Below, piece after piece: positions 46,711 to 58,600 of a DNA stretch of 64,000 bases; position 1 is the stretch's first letter, and every line of letters starts with the position of its first letter. The notes under the pieces are model-generated. The model searched no databases and was not told the DNA's origin. It was given only the letters and a program-made list of their open reading frames with translations. The position numbers and the translations under genes were made by a program. The stretch is from Limonium bicolor. Lineage: Eukaryota; Streptophyta; Magnoliopsida; Caryophyllales; Plumbaginaceae. The stretch covers positions 471,251,375 through 471,315,374 of the forward strand of contig CM041776.1 of the NCBI GenBank assembly GCA_023374045.1. The letters run 5' to 3'.

Positions 46711-48607
46711 ATGCCTTTTACCAGGTCAAACAGCTCCCAGAAAATATTAATAATCACACGGTTGGTTATAATCCAGAGATCGAGAGAACCTTTCTGCGCA
46801 CCCTAAGGCAGAGACGAACTCAACGAACATTACCACCACAGTGATAGATTCTGACCCGGAAGCTAACATGGCATCTACACCAGCGACAGTTCGAAATATC
46901 AACAGGCCGTCTAACCAAGGACAACAGCCTGCTATCATCCTTCCTCACCTTAGCCCATCCGAATACGATGAGTGGCAGAAGCTGAAGCCATATCATCAAT
47001 CAGATGTGTGAAGGAGTTGGGCATGTTTGATGGCACCAGTCCAGACGAAGCCCTGTTACATGTTACAAAATTCTTGCAACATGCCAACAGTCTTACTGCA
47101 ACCGACGCAGTACTCAGTATGCAAGATTGTCATTATTCCCTCACAGCCTGACGGGAAACGCGAGCAAGTGGTATCATAGCCTAACACCAAGTACCATCGG
47201 TACATGGGACGACATGGCCACCAAGTTCTACGACAAATTCCTACCCCCGAGCCGAACATTGGAGATGATTGCTGAAATCTATAATTTCAAGCAACCAGGG
47301 TCGGAGAATATTTGTGAAACTTGGGACCGTTTCAAAGGTCTACTACTTACTTGTCCTCACCATGGTCTAACGAAAGAACAAGTATCACAATTGTTCTACA
47401 AGGGCTTGATCGGTCCGTGCAGAACAATGGTGCTGTCTTCGTTAGGGGCTGACATTCTGAAAAAGCCAGGAGCACAATTTCTGAACATCATGGAGTCTCT
47501 CTGTGAGGAAATCAGAGACTGGGCCTCCGGTGGATCAAGGAGCGGTACTCCAGGATTATATCATGTTGGGGAGTGATAACAAGTTCGACCAATTGATGAA
47601 AAGCCATGAGCAACTCATGGAGAGCAATGCTCAGCAGGCAACAAAAGTCAGTACTCTGCAAAAGTGGTTGAGCAGATGGCTATGAATTCCTACCCCCAGC
47701 AAGCTAAGTCGATGATTTCCCGATCACCTACTACCCCTCCAGGCTATGCTCCTCATCCCAACCATCTCCAACTATTTCTTGTACGCAATGTTGCGGGCCT
47801 CATGATTATGAACAATGCCCCCAACTACAAGAATTAAAAGCAGCGGAGGAGGCAAACTACATCACCAACAATCAAGGGTACAGACAACCTTGGCAACGTA
47901 ACATGCAATCCAACCTTCGCTACTCAAACACAGAAAATATCCAAAACCCACATACCCTTCAACCATCCCAAAACTACAGACCTCAGTCCAATTTCCAAGG
48001 AGGCCAAAGGCAATATCAACAACAGCCTTATGGCAATGAAGCTTCATCGAGTCGACCGACTCAACCTCCTTCGAATCCTGAGTCTGATATGTCTCAAATG
48101 CAAGAGATGTTTAAGGCGATGATGGGTAAATCCCGAGATACGCAAGAAGAGGTCGCAGCTCTGCGCAAAGACCAAAAAGCCTTGCAATCTCAGATCCAAC
48201 AGTTACTCACTCAACAAAGACCACCTGGTCAATTCCCTTCACAGACTAACCCCAATCCAAAGGAACAAGCGAATTCAATCCTTATAGACGATGGCACATT
48301 TCGACCGACAAACTTGTGTGCAGTCTCCTTAAGGAGTGGAAGGGAACTTGCCGCCAGCAAAGGAAAAGAAAAAGAAAATCATGAAGATGCCTATATCAAT
48401 GTTGAAGAAACCATCAAACCAACTTCACCTCCCTCAGAAATCCAAGTTCCTACTCCTGCAACTCCACCTCCATCTCGAGTCACAATCGACATCCCAACTT
48501 CCACTCATAAAAACAGTGAACTCCCATTTCCACAGAATAGAACACCTGCAGTTCTCCAAATTCTTGAGTATTTTCAAGAAACTGACCCTCGACATACCTC
48601 TGATTGA
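46711..48607 (+). pseudogene. Athila-type gag, multiply frameshifted
   Basis: It opens MPFTRSNSS at 46,711 and shifts within ~20 codons. Recognisable pieces include NPEIERT, the stretch with FLPPSRTLEMIAEIYNF, CPHHGLTKEQVSQLFYKGL (47,127-47,576) and a Gln/Pro-rich tail with LCAVSLRSGREL (47,903-48,607). At least four frame changes separate them. The intact 149- and 234-codon pieces align with the gag at 13,627, which shows common ancestry of the two elements. Confidence 0.85.
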
Positions 48608-48652
48608 TGCTTTGCAAGAGATGCCTAACTACGCCAAATTCCTAAGGATCTC

Positions 48653-49480
48653 TTGACAAAGAAAAAAGAAACCTGGAAAAGAACAGTGCACCTCACGGAG
48701 GAATGCTCTGCGGCCCTTCTTCGAGCACTTCCCCCAAACAAACAGATCCGGGAATCCCGTGATCCCGTGTTTTATAGGTGGGTGGACTGTGGAAGTGGTC
48801 TATGCGACCTAGGAGCCAGCATTAATATCATGCCATACGCCACCTTCTTGAAAGTAAAGGAGGAGAAATGCAACCGGTTCCTTTCAAACTCCAACTAGCA
48901 GACAGATCAGAATCAAGCCCATGGGCATAGTCCGATCTGGTAGTTGGAGTGTCTCGCTTTATCTTTCCAGCTGACTTCGTCATTCTAAAATGGATGACGA
49001 TGTCGAGGTTCCCCTGATCTAGGTCGACCGTTTCTGAGTACCGCCAAAGCCATCATTGACGTCCATGATGGGAAAATCACTCTTCGGTACGAGGATGAAA
49101 CGATTGAATTCGACATGCAGAAAATGATGAAGAAAAGCTCAAACTTTTCTCCTCATGCTAAGGCAGTGGGATTCACAGATGATGAGGAGGAGGAAAGCGA
49201 TTTTGCTACAGATGAGGACATGTATTCCCCATCTTCCATCTTGGAAGCTGAAACTGAACCGCTAGAGCAAGTATTATTTACTTCTCTAGAAGAAAAGGTG
49301 GAGGATCCGGAAGTTAACGCCATGCTGGCGTACGTAGAAAAGGAAGGGCTGGTTATCAAGCGTACCGGCCACCAATCGAAGAACTCGACAGAAAACCTCA
49401 AAAATCAATTCCATCAGTGGAACAACCACCTGAACTCGAGCTTAAAGAAATACCCTCTAACCTCAAGTATGCCTTCCTAG
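48653..49480 (+). pseudogene. Athila-type protease and linker
   Basis: The piece 48,653-48,898 contains GSGLCDLGASINIMPYATF. DLGAS is the Asp-protease active site in the form usual for Athila/Tat. The downstream piece 49,115-49,480 (acidic, with EEEESDFATDEDM) is the variable linker to RT. A frame break near 48,890 lies between them. Confidence 0.8.
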
Positions 49481-49579
49481 CTGAAAATGACCATTTGCCT
49501 GTCATTATTTCCTCTTCTCTGAATTCCGGGGAGGAAACAAGGTTACTTGAGGTATTAAAGAAGCACAAGACAGCAATCG

Positions 49580-50930
49580 GGTGGACTATTGCTGATATCA
49601 AAGGAATTGACCCTCCTATTGCACGCACCATATCTATATGGAGGAAAATACAAGTCTATCAGGCAACCTCAACGCCGGCTAAACCCTAACCTCAAGGAGG
49701 TAGTTCGAAAGGAGGTTCTGAAACTCCTTGACGCGAACATCATTTATCCAATTTCTGACAGTCCATGGGTCAGTCCTGTTCAAGTTGTCCCCAAGAAGGG
49801 GGCATCGAAGCTGTTATTAATGAAAAGGGAGAGACTATCCCTCAAAGAAAGATCACAGGATGGCGCATGTGTATTGACTATCGGCGTTTGAACTTGGCAC
49901 CAGGGGATCATTTCCCTCTCCCCTTTATCGACCAGATGTTGGACTAGCAGGGCAAGAGTACTACTGTTTTCTAGATGGGTTCTCGGGTATTTCCAAATAC
50001 CAATCACCAGAGGACCAGGACAAGACAACCTTCACTTGTCCTTACGGTACCTTTGCTTACAGACGAATGCCTTTCGGTCTGTGCAATGCCCCTGCTACCT
50101 TCCAGAGATGTATGCAAGCAATATTTGCTGATTTCATCGAGCAGAGCATAGAAGTCTTTATGGACGACTTTCAGTCTATGGCTCTAGTTTCGACAAATGC
50201 TTGGCACAACTGATTTGATCCTAAGACGGTGTGAGGATACGAATCTCGTTTTAAACTGGGAGAAATGTCATTTTATGGTCAAGGACGGGATCGTCCTTGG
50301 ACATAAAATATCAGCAAAAGGAATAGAGGTGGATAAAGCCAAGGTAGAGGTTATCGAGAAGTTACCAGCACCAACTACTGTTAAGACATACGAGCGTTTC
50401 TAGGGCATGCAGGATTTTATCGGCGGTTTATACAAGACTTCTCCAAAATCAGCAAACCATTGACCGACCTGCTACAGAAAGATGCCCCGTTTCATTTTGA
50501 TGAAAGGTGTTCAGCTGCTTTCCAAACTATAACACAAAAATTGGTGTCAGCACCTGTTGTCATACCACCTGATTGGTCTCTTCCGTTTGAGATCATGTGT
50601 AATGCAAGTGACTACACCGTGGGGGCAGCTCTATGCCAGAAAAAAGAGAAAATCTTGAGAGTGATCGCTTATGCCAGCAGAACACTAAACGACGCCCAGA
50701 AAAACTATACGACCACCGAAAAAGAACTTCTGGCTATAGTTTTCTCCCTTGATAAGTTCAGGTCTACTTATGGGGAAGCAAAGTCATCGTGCACACAGAC
50801 CACTCCGCTCTTAAATACTTATTTACAAAACAAGAAGCCAAGCCTCGCTTATTGCGCTGGATTCTTCTACTTCAAGAGTTTGACATCGAAGTCAAAGATA
50901 AGAGCGGGAAATTGAATGTCGTCGCTGACC
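49580..50930 (+). pseudogene. Gypsy reverse transcriptase and RNase H
   Basis: Pieces in shifting frames include LKEVVRKEVLKLLDANIIYP, SPWVSPVQVVPKKG, GWRMCIDYRRLN, FAYRRMPFGLCNAPATFQRC and FMDDF (the catalytic YxDD box in its Gypsy form, near 50,160). RNase H follows with CNASDYTVGAALCQKKE, AQKNYTTTEKELLAIVF and [12 protein letters not shown]. An in-frame TAG follows QMLD near 49,945. Five or more breaks rule out activity. Confidence 0.9.
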
Positions 50931-51164
50931 ATCTCTCCAGATTGGTAACTCCTACGGATAGTGTGCCTATCAACGAATTCTTCCCCGATGAGACTGTCTT
51001 CTCAATCACCAAGTACAGGAGCCATGGTATGCGGACCTGGCCAATTATTTAGTCTCTGGAACAGTACCCTATGATCTATCCTACTCCCAGAAGAAGAAAT
51101 TTCTTTCTGACTCAAGGCATTATTTCTGGGAGGATCCGTATTTGTTCCGAGTTAGTGCTGATGG

Positions 51165-52341
51165 GTGATTCGACGATGTCTCCCGGAAGATGAGGTTTCA
51201 AGCGTCATACATTTTTGTCACTCACGGGAAGCCGGAGGTCACCATGGACCCACAAGGACCGCTGCTAAGATCCTGGCCTCAGGATTTTATTGGCCTACCC
51301 TTCACAAAGATGTTTACCAATTCTGCAAGCAATGTGATAATTGTCAAAGAATGGGTAACACATCTAGGAGACATGAAATGCCACAACAGGGATACTAGAA
51401 GTGGAGCTCTTTGATTGTTGGGGCATTGATTTTATGGGACCATTCCCTTCCTCGCAGGGCCACCAATATGTTTTAGTAGCAGTGGATTACGTGTCGAAAT
51501 GGGTAGAAGCCATACCCTGTCATCATGTTGATGCAAAGACAGTAACCAGGTTCCTTAAAAAGAAGTTTCAAACCGTTTTGGCGTGCCTAGAATTATTATC
51601 AGTGACGGAGGATCTCACTTCTGCAACCGTTCATTTGAAGCGCTTATGGGTAAGTACGGGGTACGTCATAAGGTAGCTCTACCTTATCACCCCCAGACAA
51701 ACGGCCAAGCAGAAGTTTCAAACCGTGAGTTAAAATGGATTCTCCAGAAGACGGTTAACTCATCACGAAAGGATTGGGCACTTAAGCTGGATGATGCGCT
51801 TTGGGCTTACCGCACTGCATTCAAGACTCCCATCGGGATGTCTCCTTTTAAGCTGGTCTATGGGAAAGCATGCCACTTACCTGTAGAGATGGAACATAAG
51901 GCATATTGGGCAATCAAGGCCCTAAACTTTGACATGATTTCTGCAGGAGAGAAAAGGAAATTCCAACTTACCGAATTAGAAGAGCTGCGAGATCAGGCTT
52001 ACCAAAATGCTAAGATTTATAAAGAGCGCACCAAAAAGTTCCATGACAGGATGATCCTCAAGAGGGACTTCGAAATTGGTGATTGGGTTCTCCTGTATAA
52101 CTCTAGATTAAGGATCTTCCCTGGGAAACTCAAGTCTCATTGGGCCGGCCCTTTCCAGATTGTTAGTGTGACCCCGTACGGTGCCTTTGAACTCCAGAAC
52201 AAACAAGGCGAAACTTTCAAGGTCAACGGGGCACGTCTTAAAAGGTATAATTCTCATTCTAATATTTCAACTGACTTCTCTGCAACTTATTTTGTCCAAG
52301 AACAGCGGGACAACTCGCCCTCGAACTCTTCTCCAAACTAA
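51165..52341 (+). pseudogene. Gypsy integrase
   Basis: The HHCC finger lies in 51,165-51,398 (VIHFCHSREAGGHHGP and CKQCDNCQRMG). The core holds [13 protein letters not shown] (first Asp), [13 protein letters not shown] (second Asp) and [12 protein letters not shown] (Glu). The 252-codon frame 51,583-52,341 runs through [20 protein letters not shown] and [18 protein letters not shown]. Two shifts (near 51,400 and 51,580) split it. The C-terminus is the best preserved part of the whole element and has no chromodomain. Confidence 0.9.
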
Positions 52342-53436
52342 AGCTTGGTCAAATACGTCTAGCTAGAGACGTTAAACCCGGGCAGCATGTGGGAGGCAAC
52401 CCATTATCTATCTTTTATCTTTCCTTTAAATTTAATGTTGTTTTCCTTTTTGTACTATATTTCCCTTTATTATGTTATAATAAAATGCAGGTTTCACTTG
52501 AGTTCTTCTCGCTGTGTAGAATATTCTTTACAGGTTCAAATCATGACATTCCACAGCTGCACTCAAGTGTGGGGGAGCTCTACACACTCTACGAATCTGG
52601 GGAGTACACTCTTTCCTTTATTAATTGCATGCCCTATTAATTTTATTCCATCTACGCAATGAGGGCATTGCTTGAACTTAAGTGTGGGGGAAGAGCCTTT
52701 TAGGGCATTTTGTGCTTTAATTGTTTGAATCTCTCTGCTTATCTTGCATTTGTTCAAAAATTAAAATTATGTACCCTGCTAATGTAGGTTGTTCTCTTTA
52801 AAAACAAATACTGTTATGAATTGTGGGATAAATGGTACAAAAATTTAAAATTTTGATTACTTTTGAGGAGCATTTTATATGCGGTGTGACCAAATAATCT
52901 GCAATGGTTGGATTTTATTGCTCAGGGTTTCCTTCTGTCTTCTCTCTTAGGGATTGCTAAGGGGTTCTTCTCTGTAAAAAAAAAAAAGAAGAATACAAAA
53001 AAAAGGGACTTGTGAGACACCATTGGTAACCAACAAAAGAGAGTTGAGTGTTCTTAAATACAAAGGTGTTATGCCTACATTTTCTCATCCCTTATGCAAA
53101 AGTGAAACAAATGCATTTATCTATTTTTCCTTTTGTTTTCTCCTCAATGCCCATTCTTGAGAGAAGTTGGCCATGGTAAAAGTTCTCAGAGTCACCTAAA
53201 AGAAACATTGAAGTACCTTGGATCATACCCCGAAACTCTATATTTTATTTTTACCCTGAGCACACCTATGCCACCAGCAGATGATTTTTCACACTCCTCA
53301 ATAAGTTAAAAAGATCATGAACTGTTCACTTCTTTATCCTACCCTTCATAATAATATTTGTTAGTATTGAGCATTTCCTACTTACTTAGGTACATGGTTT
53401 TGCTTGAGGACAAGCAAAAAGATAAGCGTGGGGGTG
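52342..53436 (+). other. 3' non-coding region of the Athila-type element
   Basis: No env-like frame is visible. AGTGTGGGGGAGCTCT (~52,565) and AAGTGTGGGGGAAGAGCC (~52,680) are purine-rich tracts, and the stretch from 52,866 matches 23,400-23,958. It ends in the polypurine tract before the LTR. Confidence 0.75.
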
Positions 53437-55018
53437 TGATAAGTGTCCAAATGAGCATGTTTTATAGGTGTATTTCATATATAAATTAGCACTTTTCTTG
53501 CTCATTTCTCCACTTCGGTTGTTTTTCCTCTAGTTTATGTTTTATTGTTTATCTCACAAATTTATTGGTTTAACATGAGGAAAACCAAGCTGGGAGTGAA
53601 GTAGACGAAGAGACGAACGCGTAGACACAAACGGCTCAGAAAACGGGATCCAAACGAAGAATCTAGAGCCGGTCGAAGTTTGGAGGAAAATAGGTCACGG
53701 TCACACTTGTGACCGCCTAAGGAACCGCCTAAACAGAGGCGGTCAGCCTTGCAACCGCCTAGCTAACCGCCCAAACAGAGGCGGACTCTCAGGCGGACCA
53801 GAGGCGGACGACAAGCGGAGAACCAAGGGGAACCGCCTAGTTTCAGGCGGTTGTAGAGGCGGACATGTATGGAACCGCCTAGTATGGGGCGGTTGCTTAG
53901 GCGGACGTAACTAAAAACTAAACGCGCCAGTTTTCTTCTTCGCGTCGACTTCGCCCGTCGACTTGTTTCTGCCATATCCATCTACTTCGCCCGTCGACAC
54001 CTTATTTTCCGCACGCCTCATCAGCTCTGTCCCCTGCAATTAATGAGCAATCAATGCTCTTCCACTTCTGTCTGCAGTCGTTCTTCTTCTTCCTCTCCTC
54101 TATAAAAAGTCACTGCTACTTCAATCAAATACATACGTTCGACCCCCAAAACTCAACACTCAAAATCTCTCATTTCACTTACAAAAATCCTACGTATGCT
54201 CCCACTCTTCTTCCTCTTCATTTTCTCCATTCATCATCCACGCATCTCGTATTGTTATTACGTCCAATCTCTGTCTGACTTATTACCAGTTAATATGTCA
54301 GGCTAAGGAGGATTTGCTCCGGGCAAGGGTTTTAATTATGGTTTGTTTAATTATGTAATCAATATTTCTACCGGTTAAAATAAATACAGTTTGTTACGCT
54401 TAAAGGTTTTCTCTCACCATTTTAATAAATTACATGAATTTATTAAAATGCTTTCCTAAGTCTATTTTGATGAGACCAGGTGATAAATAGACAGGTTAAT
54501 TAAGCCGTAAATCTGGAGAAAGCTTATTATGATTTAATAGGTTAGTATTTTCAGATGCAATTATAATTCCTCGAATTTAACGTCCGTTTACATAGTATTG
54601 CTCGAACCTTGATTAGACCGAGCATTTTCTGGTAAACGAGTTCTTAAGGGTCTATGACTTAGTCCTTAGGATAATAACAGGAATTTTGCCAAACTAATAA
54701 ATTAAACCGGTAGAGATAGCATAATTAATCAGATTATATAAAACCTAAACCCGGAGTTCCATTTAATTCATCTGCACTCAGTTTTCTAATCTGCTTAATA
54801 TTTTCTCTAAAACAAGTCAATTAACTTCCCCCCTTTTGTGACAAGCTTAGGAACTATTTTATCTCGCTATAAGTCCCACGGTTTGACCCCGGCCGCTTCT
54901 GTCTTCTATACTACTGCGACCAGGTTTTTATTTGCAGCCCGACGGATATTTTGAGTATTAACTTCTTTCTTTTATCAATTTCACCAGTACTAATCACTCA
55001 CGATAAATCCACTCTGCA
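53437..55018 (+). repeat. 3' LTR of the Athila-type element
   Basis: It is nearly identical to 44,709-46,281, including the motif array (53,695-53,905) and TATAAAAAG at 54,101. A CAAGCAAAAAGATAAGCG plus GGGGGTG tract precedes it. Confidence 0.95.
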
Positions 55019-55023
55019 GTGAG

Positions 55024-55606
55024 CAAAGACGATACATGCTCCACGCCTCTTTCATTCTCTTCAGTCATAGTAATTTTGGAACCCTAACTAGCGAACAAGG
55101 AAGATACATGCTCTAGGCCTTTTTCATTCTTTTCACTCACAATAATTTTGCAACCCCTAACTGCTGAACAAGGAAGATACATGCTCTATGCCTCTTTCAT
55201 TCTATTCACTTACGGTAATATTACAATCCTAACTGTTGAACAAGGAGCATACATGCTCTACGTGGGAAGAGGCGAGCAGCAAAAATGGGGCATAGGTTTG
55301 CCCTAGAGCAAACATGCTCTATTCGTAGAGACACGGGGGAATATGTCAAAGTGTGGCATTTATGCAAAACAAACAATGCTACCCCAAAATACCACACAAA
55401 TGCCATAAACAAATGAGGCCTTAATAGAAATACACTAGAGCTATCACAAAAAAATTGAAAAAAAAAATCAAGAGAAGCTAAGAAGGTACACCTGTTCAAC
55501 GTAGAATTGTTATAAAAAAAAAAAGCTGACAACAATAAGATAATCTTAAGTAGTTCATCTGATATATATATATATATATATATTGCGTAATTAAATGTGA
55601 TTACTA
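55024..55606. other. A-B laccase spacer, right part
   Basis: The ~72-bp minisatellite continues to ~55,260. After it come AGAGCAAACATGCTCT near 55,307, an A-rich stretch and a (TA)n run at 55,563-55,583. It is collinear with 36,800-37,481. The 3' UTR of copy B should lie near its right end. Confidence 0.7.
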
Positions 55607-58600
55607 TTATTTCCCCACTAAGCTTAACTCTCTTCTTTCTTTATGGACAAACTCATCTGTGAAGAAGATAGTCGAATTATAGCAAGGAATAATATAATCA
55701 GGGGACCTTATGCTGGTCTCTGGCGTGGGACCATTCTTAACAATCAAGGCAGTGTCCATTCCCCAGCTAGAGTGTTTATCAAGATGGCAATGCATAAACC
55801 AAACACCTACATGACAAACGTATGATGAACATGATGCTTATGATTTGTATATACATAAATATCTATGATTCACCTTAGAAAAAGGTTTAAACAACCCTAA
55901 GTTGGTAAGCAACAAATTGATAGGCTAGAAGTTTTTAATGAAAACTTAAAAAGAGTTAAATAATCTAGAGACACAAGATGAGACTTACCTGGATTATTTG
56001 CTGTAAATCTAATGGATGTCCAACCATTCTTTGGCACCCCAATCGTGTTTATTTGAGGTGGATCCTTCAAATTATATTTTTCAAGATCAATAGACTCATT
56101 GAAGTTTCCAAGTCCCCATCCAACTTGATAGAAACTGTACCCATGCAAGTGCATGGGATGATTCTCTGCTGCGTTCATCACATTGGTCCCTTGGAACACA
56201 ATTTCCACATTAGTACCATAATCAATCTCCACAACCCTAGTTCCATTAATATCACGCATGTCTAAGCTGTAGCTCATTGGGTCCTCAGTATAGTTAAATA
56301 CATTCTCAGGTCTATCTGGAAAATCTGACTTATAAACCCCGTCAATATTCTTATAGTAAGCTTGCAACACATCCATCTGCGGGAAAGGGAAGGTGATGTT
56401 GTTCAAACTGGCTGCAAATCTATTATCAAACATACCAGTGCAGTTATTTCCAACTTCACATGGCAAAGTTCCTAATGATACTGTCATGATGATCCTTCTT
56501 TGGACTATTTCTGGCACATTGGTGGGGTATTCCTTTGAATTCAAGGACTTGAGTTGGCTTGTAAAGGCAATTGCTGCAGCACTGTCACTAACATCCGGAA
56601 GGATAGGGAAAGAAAATTTTATAGGGTTGTTAGTATATTGGATAAGGGCACTTGTGTTGGTGTTTGGGTAACTTAAGGCTGAATAGGAACGAGCTGCCAT
56701 GTAATAATTCTGACTGATATTTTGATCTGTAGTGAGAAGGACGTCCATGGTTTGGCCTGGTGTGATCATGATGTAATTGATGGAGATGGGTTTGGTGTAG
56801 GAAGCATCCATCCCCACCAATGTAAGGTTGTGGTTTGCGACCATGAAGAATATTTCTTTGTCTACTAGCGCGTTGACTATGCGAAGAAGATAGGTCTTTT
56901 CATATTCCACGGACAATCTAAACATATCTACACAAGAAAAATGTGTTATTTAATATAGTAGAAAATTTAGTTGTTATTTAAATTGAATAATTCTAAATAA
57001 ATAGAAGTAGTTTATAGATATAAAAAACTACAATAAGATCTAAAATTTTGGGATGATATATAAGATTTAAACTACAGATATATACAAAGGTGAGTAAGTT
57101 CTAGAGGCAACAAAAAGAAAGAGAATAAGTTTAAAAGGCAATTGTATTTATTGATAACTTACACATAAAAGACTCAATTAATAACTACTATATATCTTGT
57201 TTACCTCTAGCGGAACAAGGATTTGAGTCCCCAGGTTGCCCATTGATCGTAAACGCAACGGGTTTGTTGGCATCTCCTCCAGTAGCCAATAACTCTTCAA
57301 GATCCTTCATTACATCTTCCTCGAACCATGATCCTTAAGTAATTGATATATATAATGGAAACCAATACAAGGAAGAATGATAAACATGATCAGCTATGGA
57401 TGAAAAGAGAAATAGGTGGCACATGGAAGTGAAATAGAGTAGAGGCCTCGATAAATTTCAAATTTTGTTGGTGTTTTTAGGTGATAATATGACCTATAGT
57501 TATATATTTCAAAAAGAACATTGTAGTTATTGTTGTAATTAGAATGATAAATAAGTATATACCAAGCATGATGGGGATTTCTTTGTATGGTTTACGGAAT
57601 GGATAGTTCCTTCCATTCGGAGGGTATATGAAGATAGGTCCATGCACAGTGGCCCGAGTCCAGTCGCTATGGGCATGCCACCATAGGGTTCCCTCCTCGT
57701 CTGAAAGGATGATTTCGTAGGTGTAATTCGACCCTGGATTAATATTGCACTGTGTGATAAACTGTGTGCCGTCAGACCAAGGATTTCTCGGCTGCTTCAC
57801 TCCGTGCCTGTTATATGAAAATAAAGTATTTATAAGATAGTATCGTTCAAGGTACTATTAAAAAAAGAGAAATTTTGTGAAATACCATTATATTTTTGGT
57901 TAATTCATAAAATACCCCTATAATAAAAGAAAGCCATAAATTTTTGTAAAAATCCATGAAATGTCACTATAGTCATTTATCAAAAGGAAAAAAAATAAAA
58001 ATACCCCTACTAGTTAAAAAAAGTACTTTTAACGTTCACAATATGTCCCCTAAATGTTAAAAAATTCAAAAAAATCAAAATACTATAAAAATATTGAAAA
58101 ATAAAACAATTATAAAATTGAATAAAAAATCATAAAATATTGAAAAAAGTAAATATTTCTTATTTTTTTAAAATTATTCAGCACCATAAGATATAGTGTT
58201 TTAAACACATTATTTATAGCAAATTTTAAACCAATTTATACCAAATAAGTACCATAATTTTTATCATACATTTTTTTAAATTTTTTCTACCAATTTATAT
58301 TATTTATTCAAAATGAATTATATTATATTTTTTAACTAATATCAGAAAAATTATTTCATAAATTAATTTGTATTCGCAATAATAAATAATATTTTTTGTA
58401 ACATAATGCTATCCGCTAAATAGAATATAATTTAAAAAATATTTTCTCAAATTATCTACTAAATAGAATATTTTTTAAAATATTTTCTGAATATTATTTA
58501 AAGAATACACTATAATTCATTTCAACTAAATAATCTAAAATTTTAGAAAAAATGTAATTAACAATGTATGGTATAAATAAAGCTTGATAAAAAATTTATA

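Larger units (their letters stand above)
44709..55018 (+). mobile_element. Full-length Athila-type Gypsy retrotransposon, coding genes decayed
   Basis: LTRs lie at 44,709-46,281 and 53,437-55,018, with an exact 5-bp duplication GTGAG (44,704-44,708 and 55,019-55,023). A tRNA-Asp primer site follows the 5' LTR. The order gag, protease, RT, RNase H, integrase is that of Gypsy. Gag, the CDLGAS protease and the [15 protein letters not shown] integrase tail fit the Athila/Tat clade. No env-like ORF was found in the 1.1 kb after integrase. The LTRs differ at only about two dozen sites by eye, yet the genes hold many frameshifts, so the element was probably already defective when it inserted and was mobilised in trans. 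Confidence 0.93.

Noticed and set aside
52342..53436. Env-like gene in the Athila-type element
   Set aside because: Frames here are short, overlapping and without signal peptide or membrane pattern. The region is collinear with another non-coding 3' region.
56393..56671. Plus-strand frame opposite laccase exon 5 (also at 38,227)
   Set aside because: It is a shadow of a conserved exon, present in both copies only because the exon is conserved.
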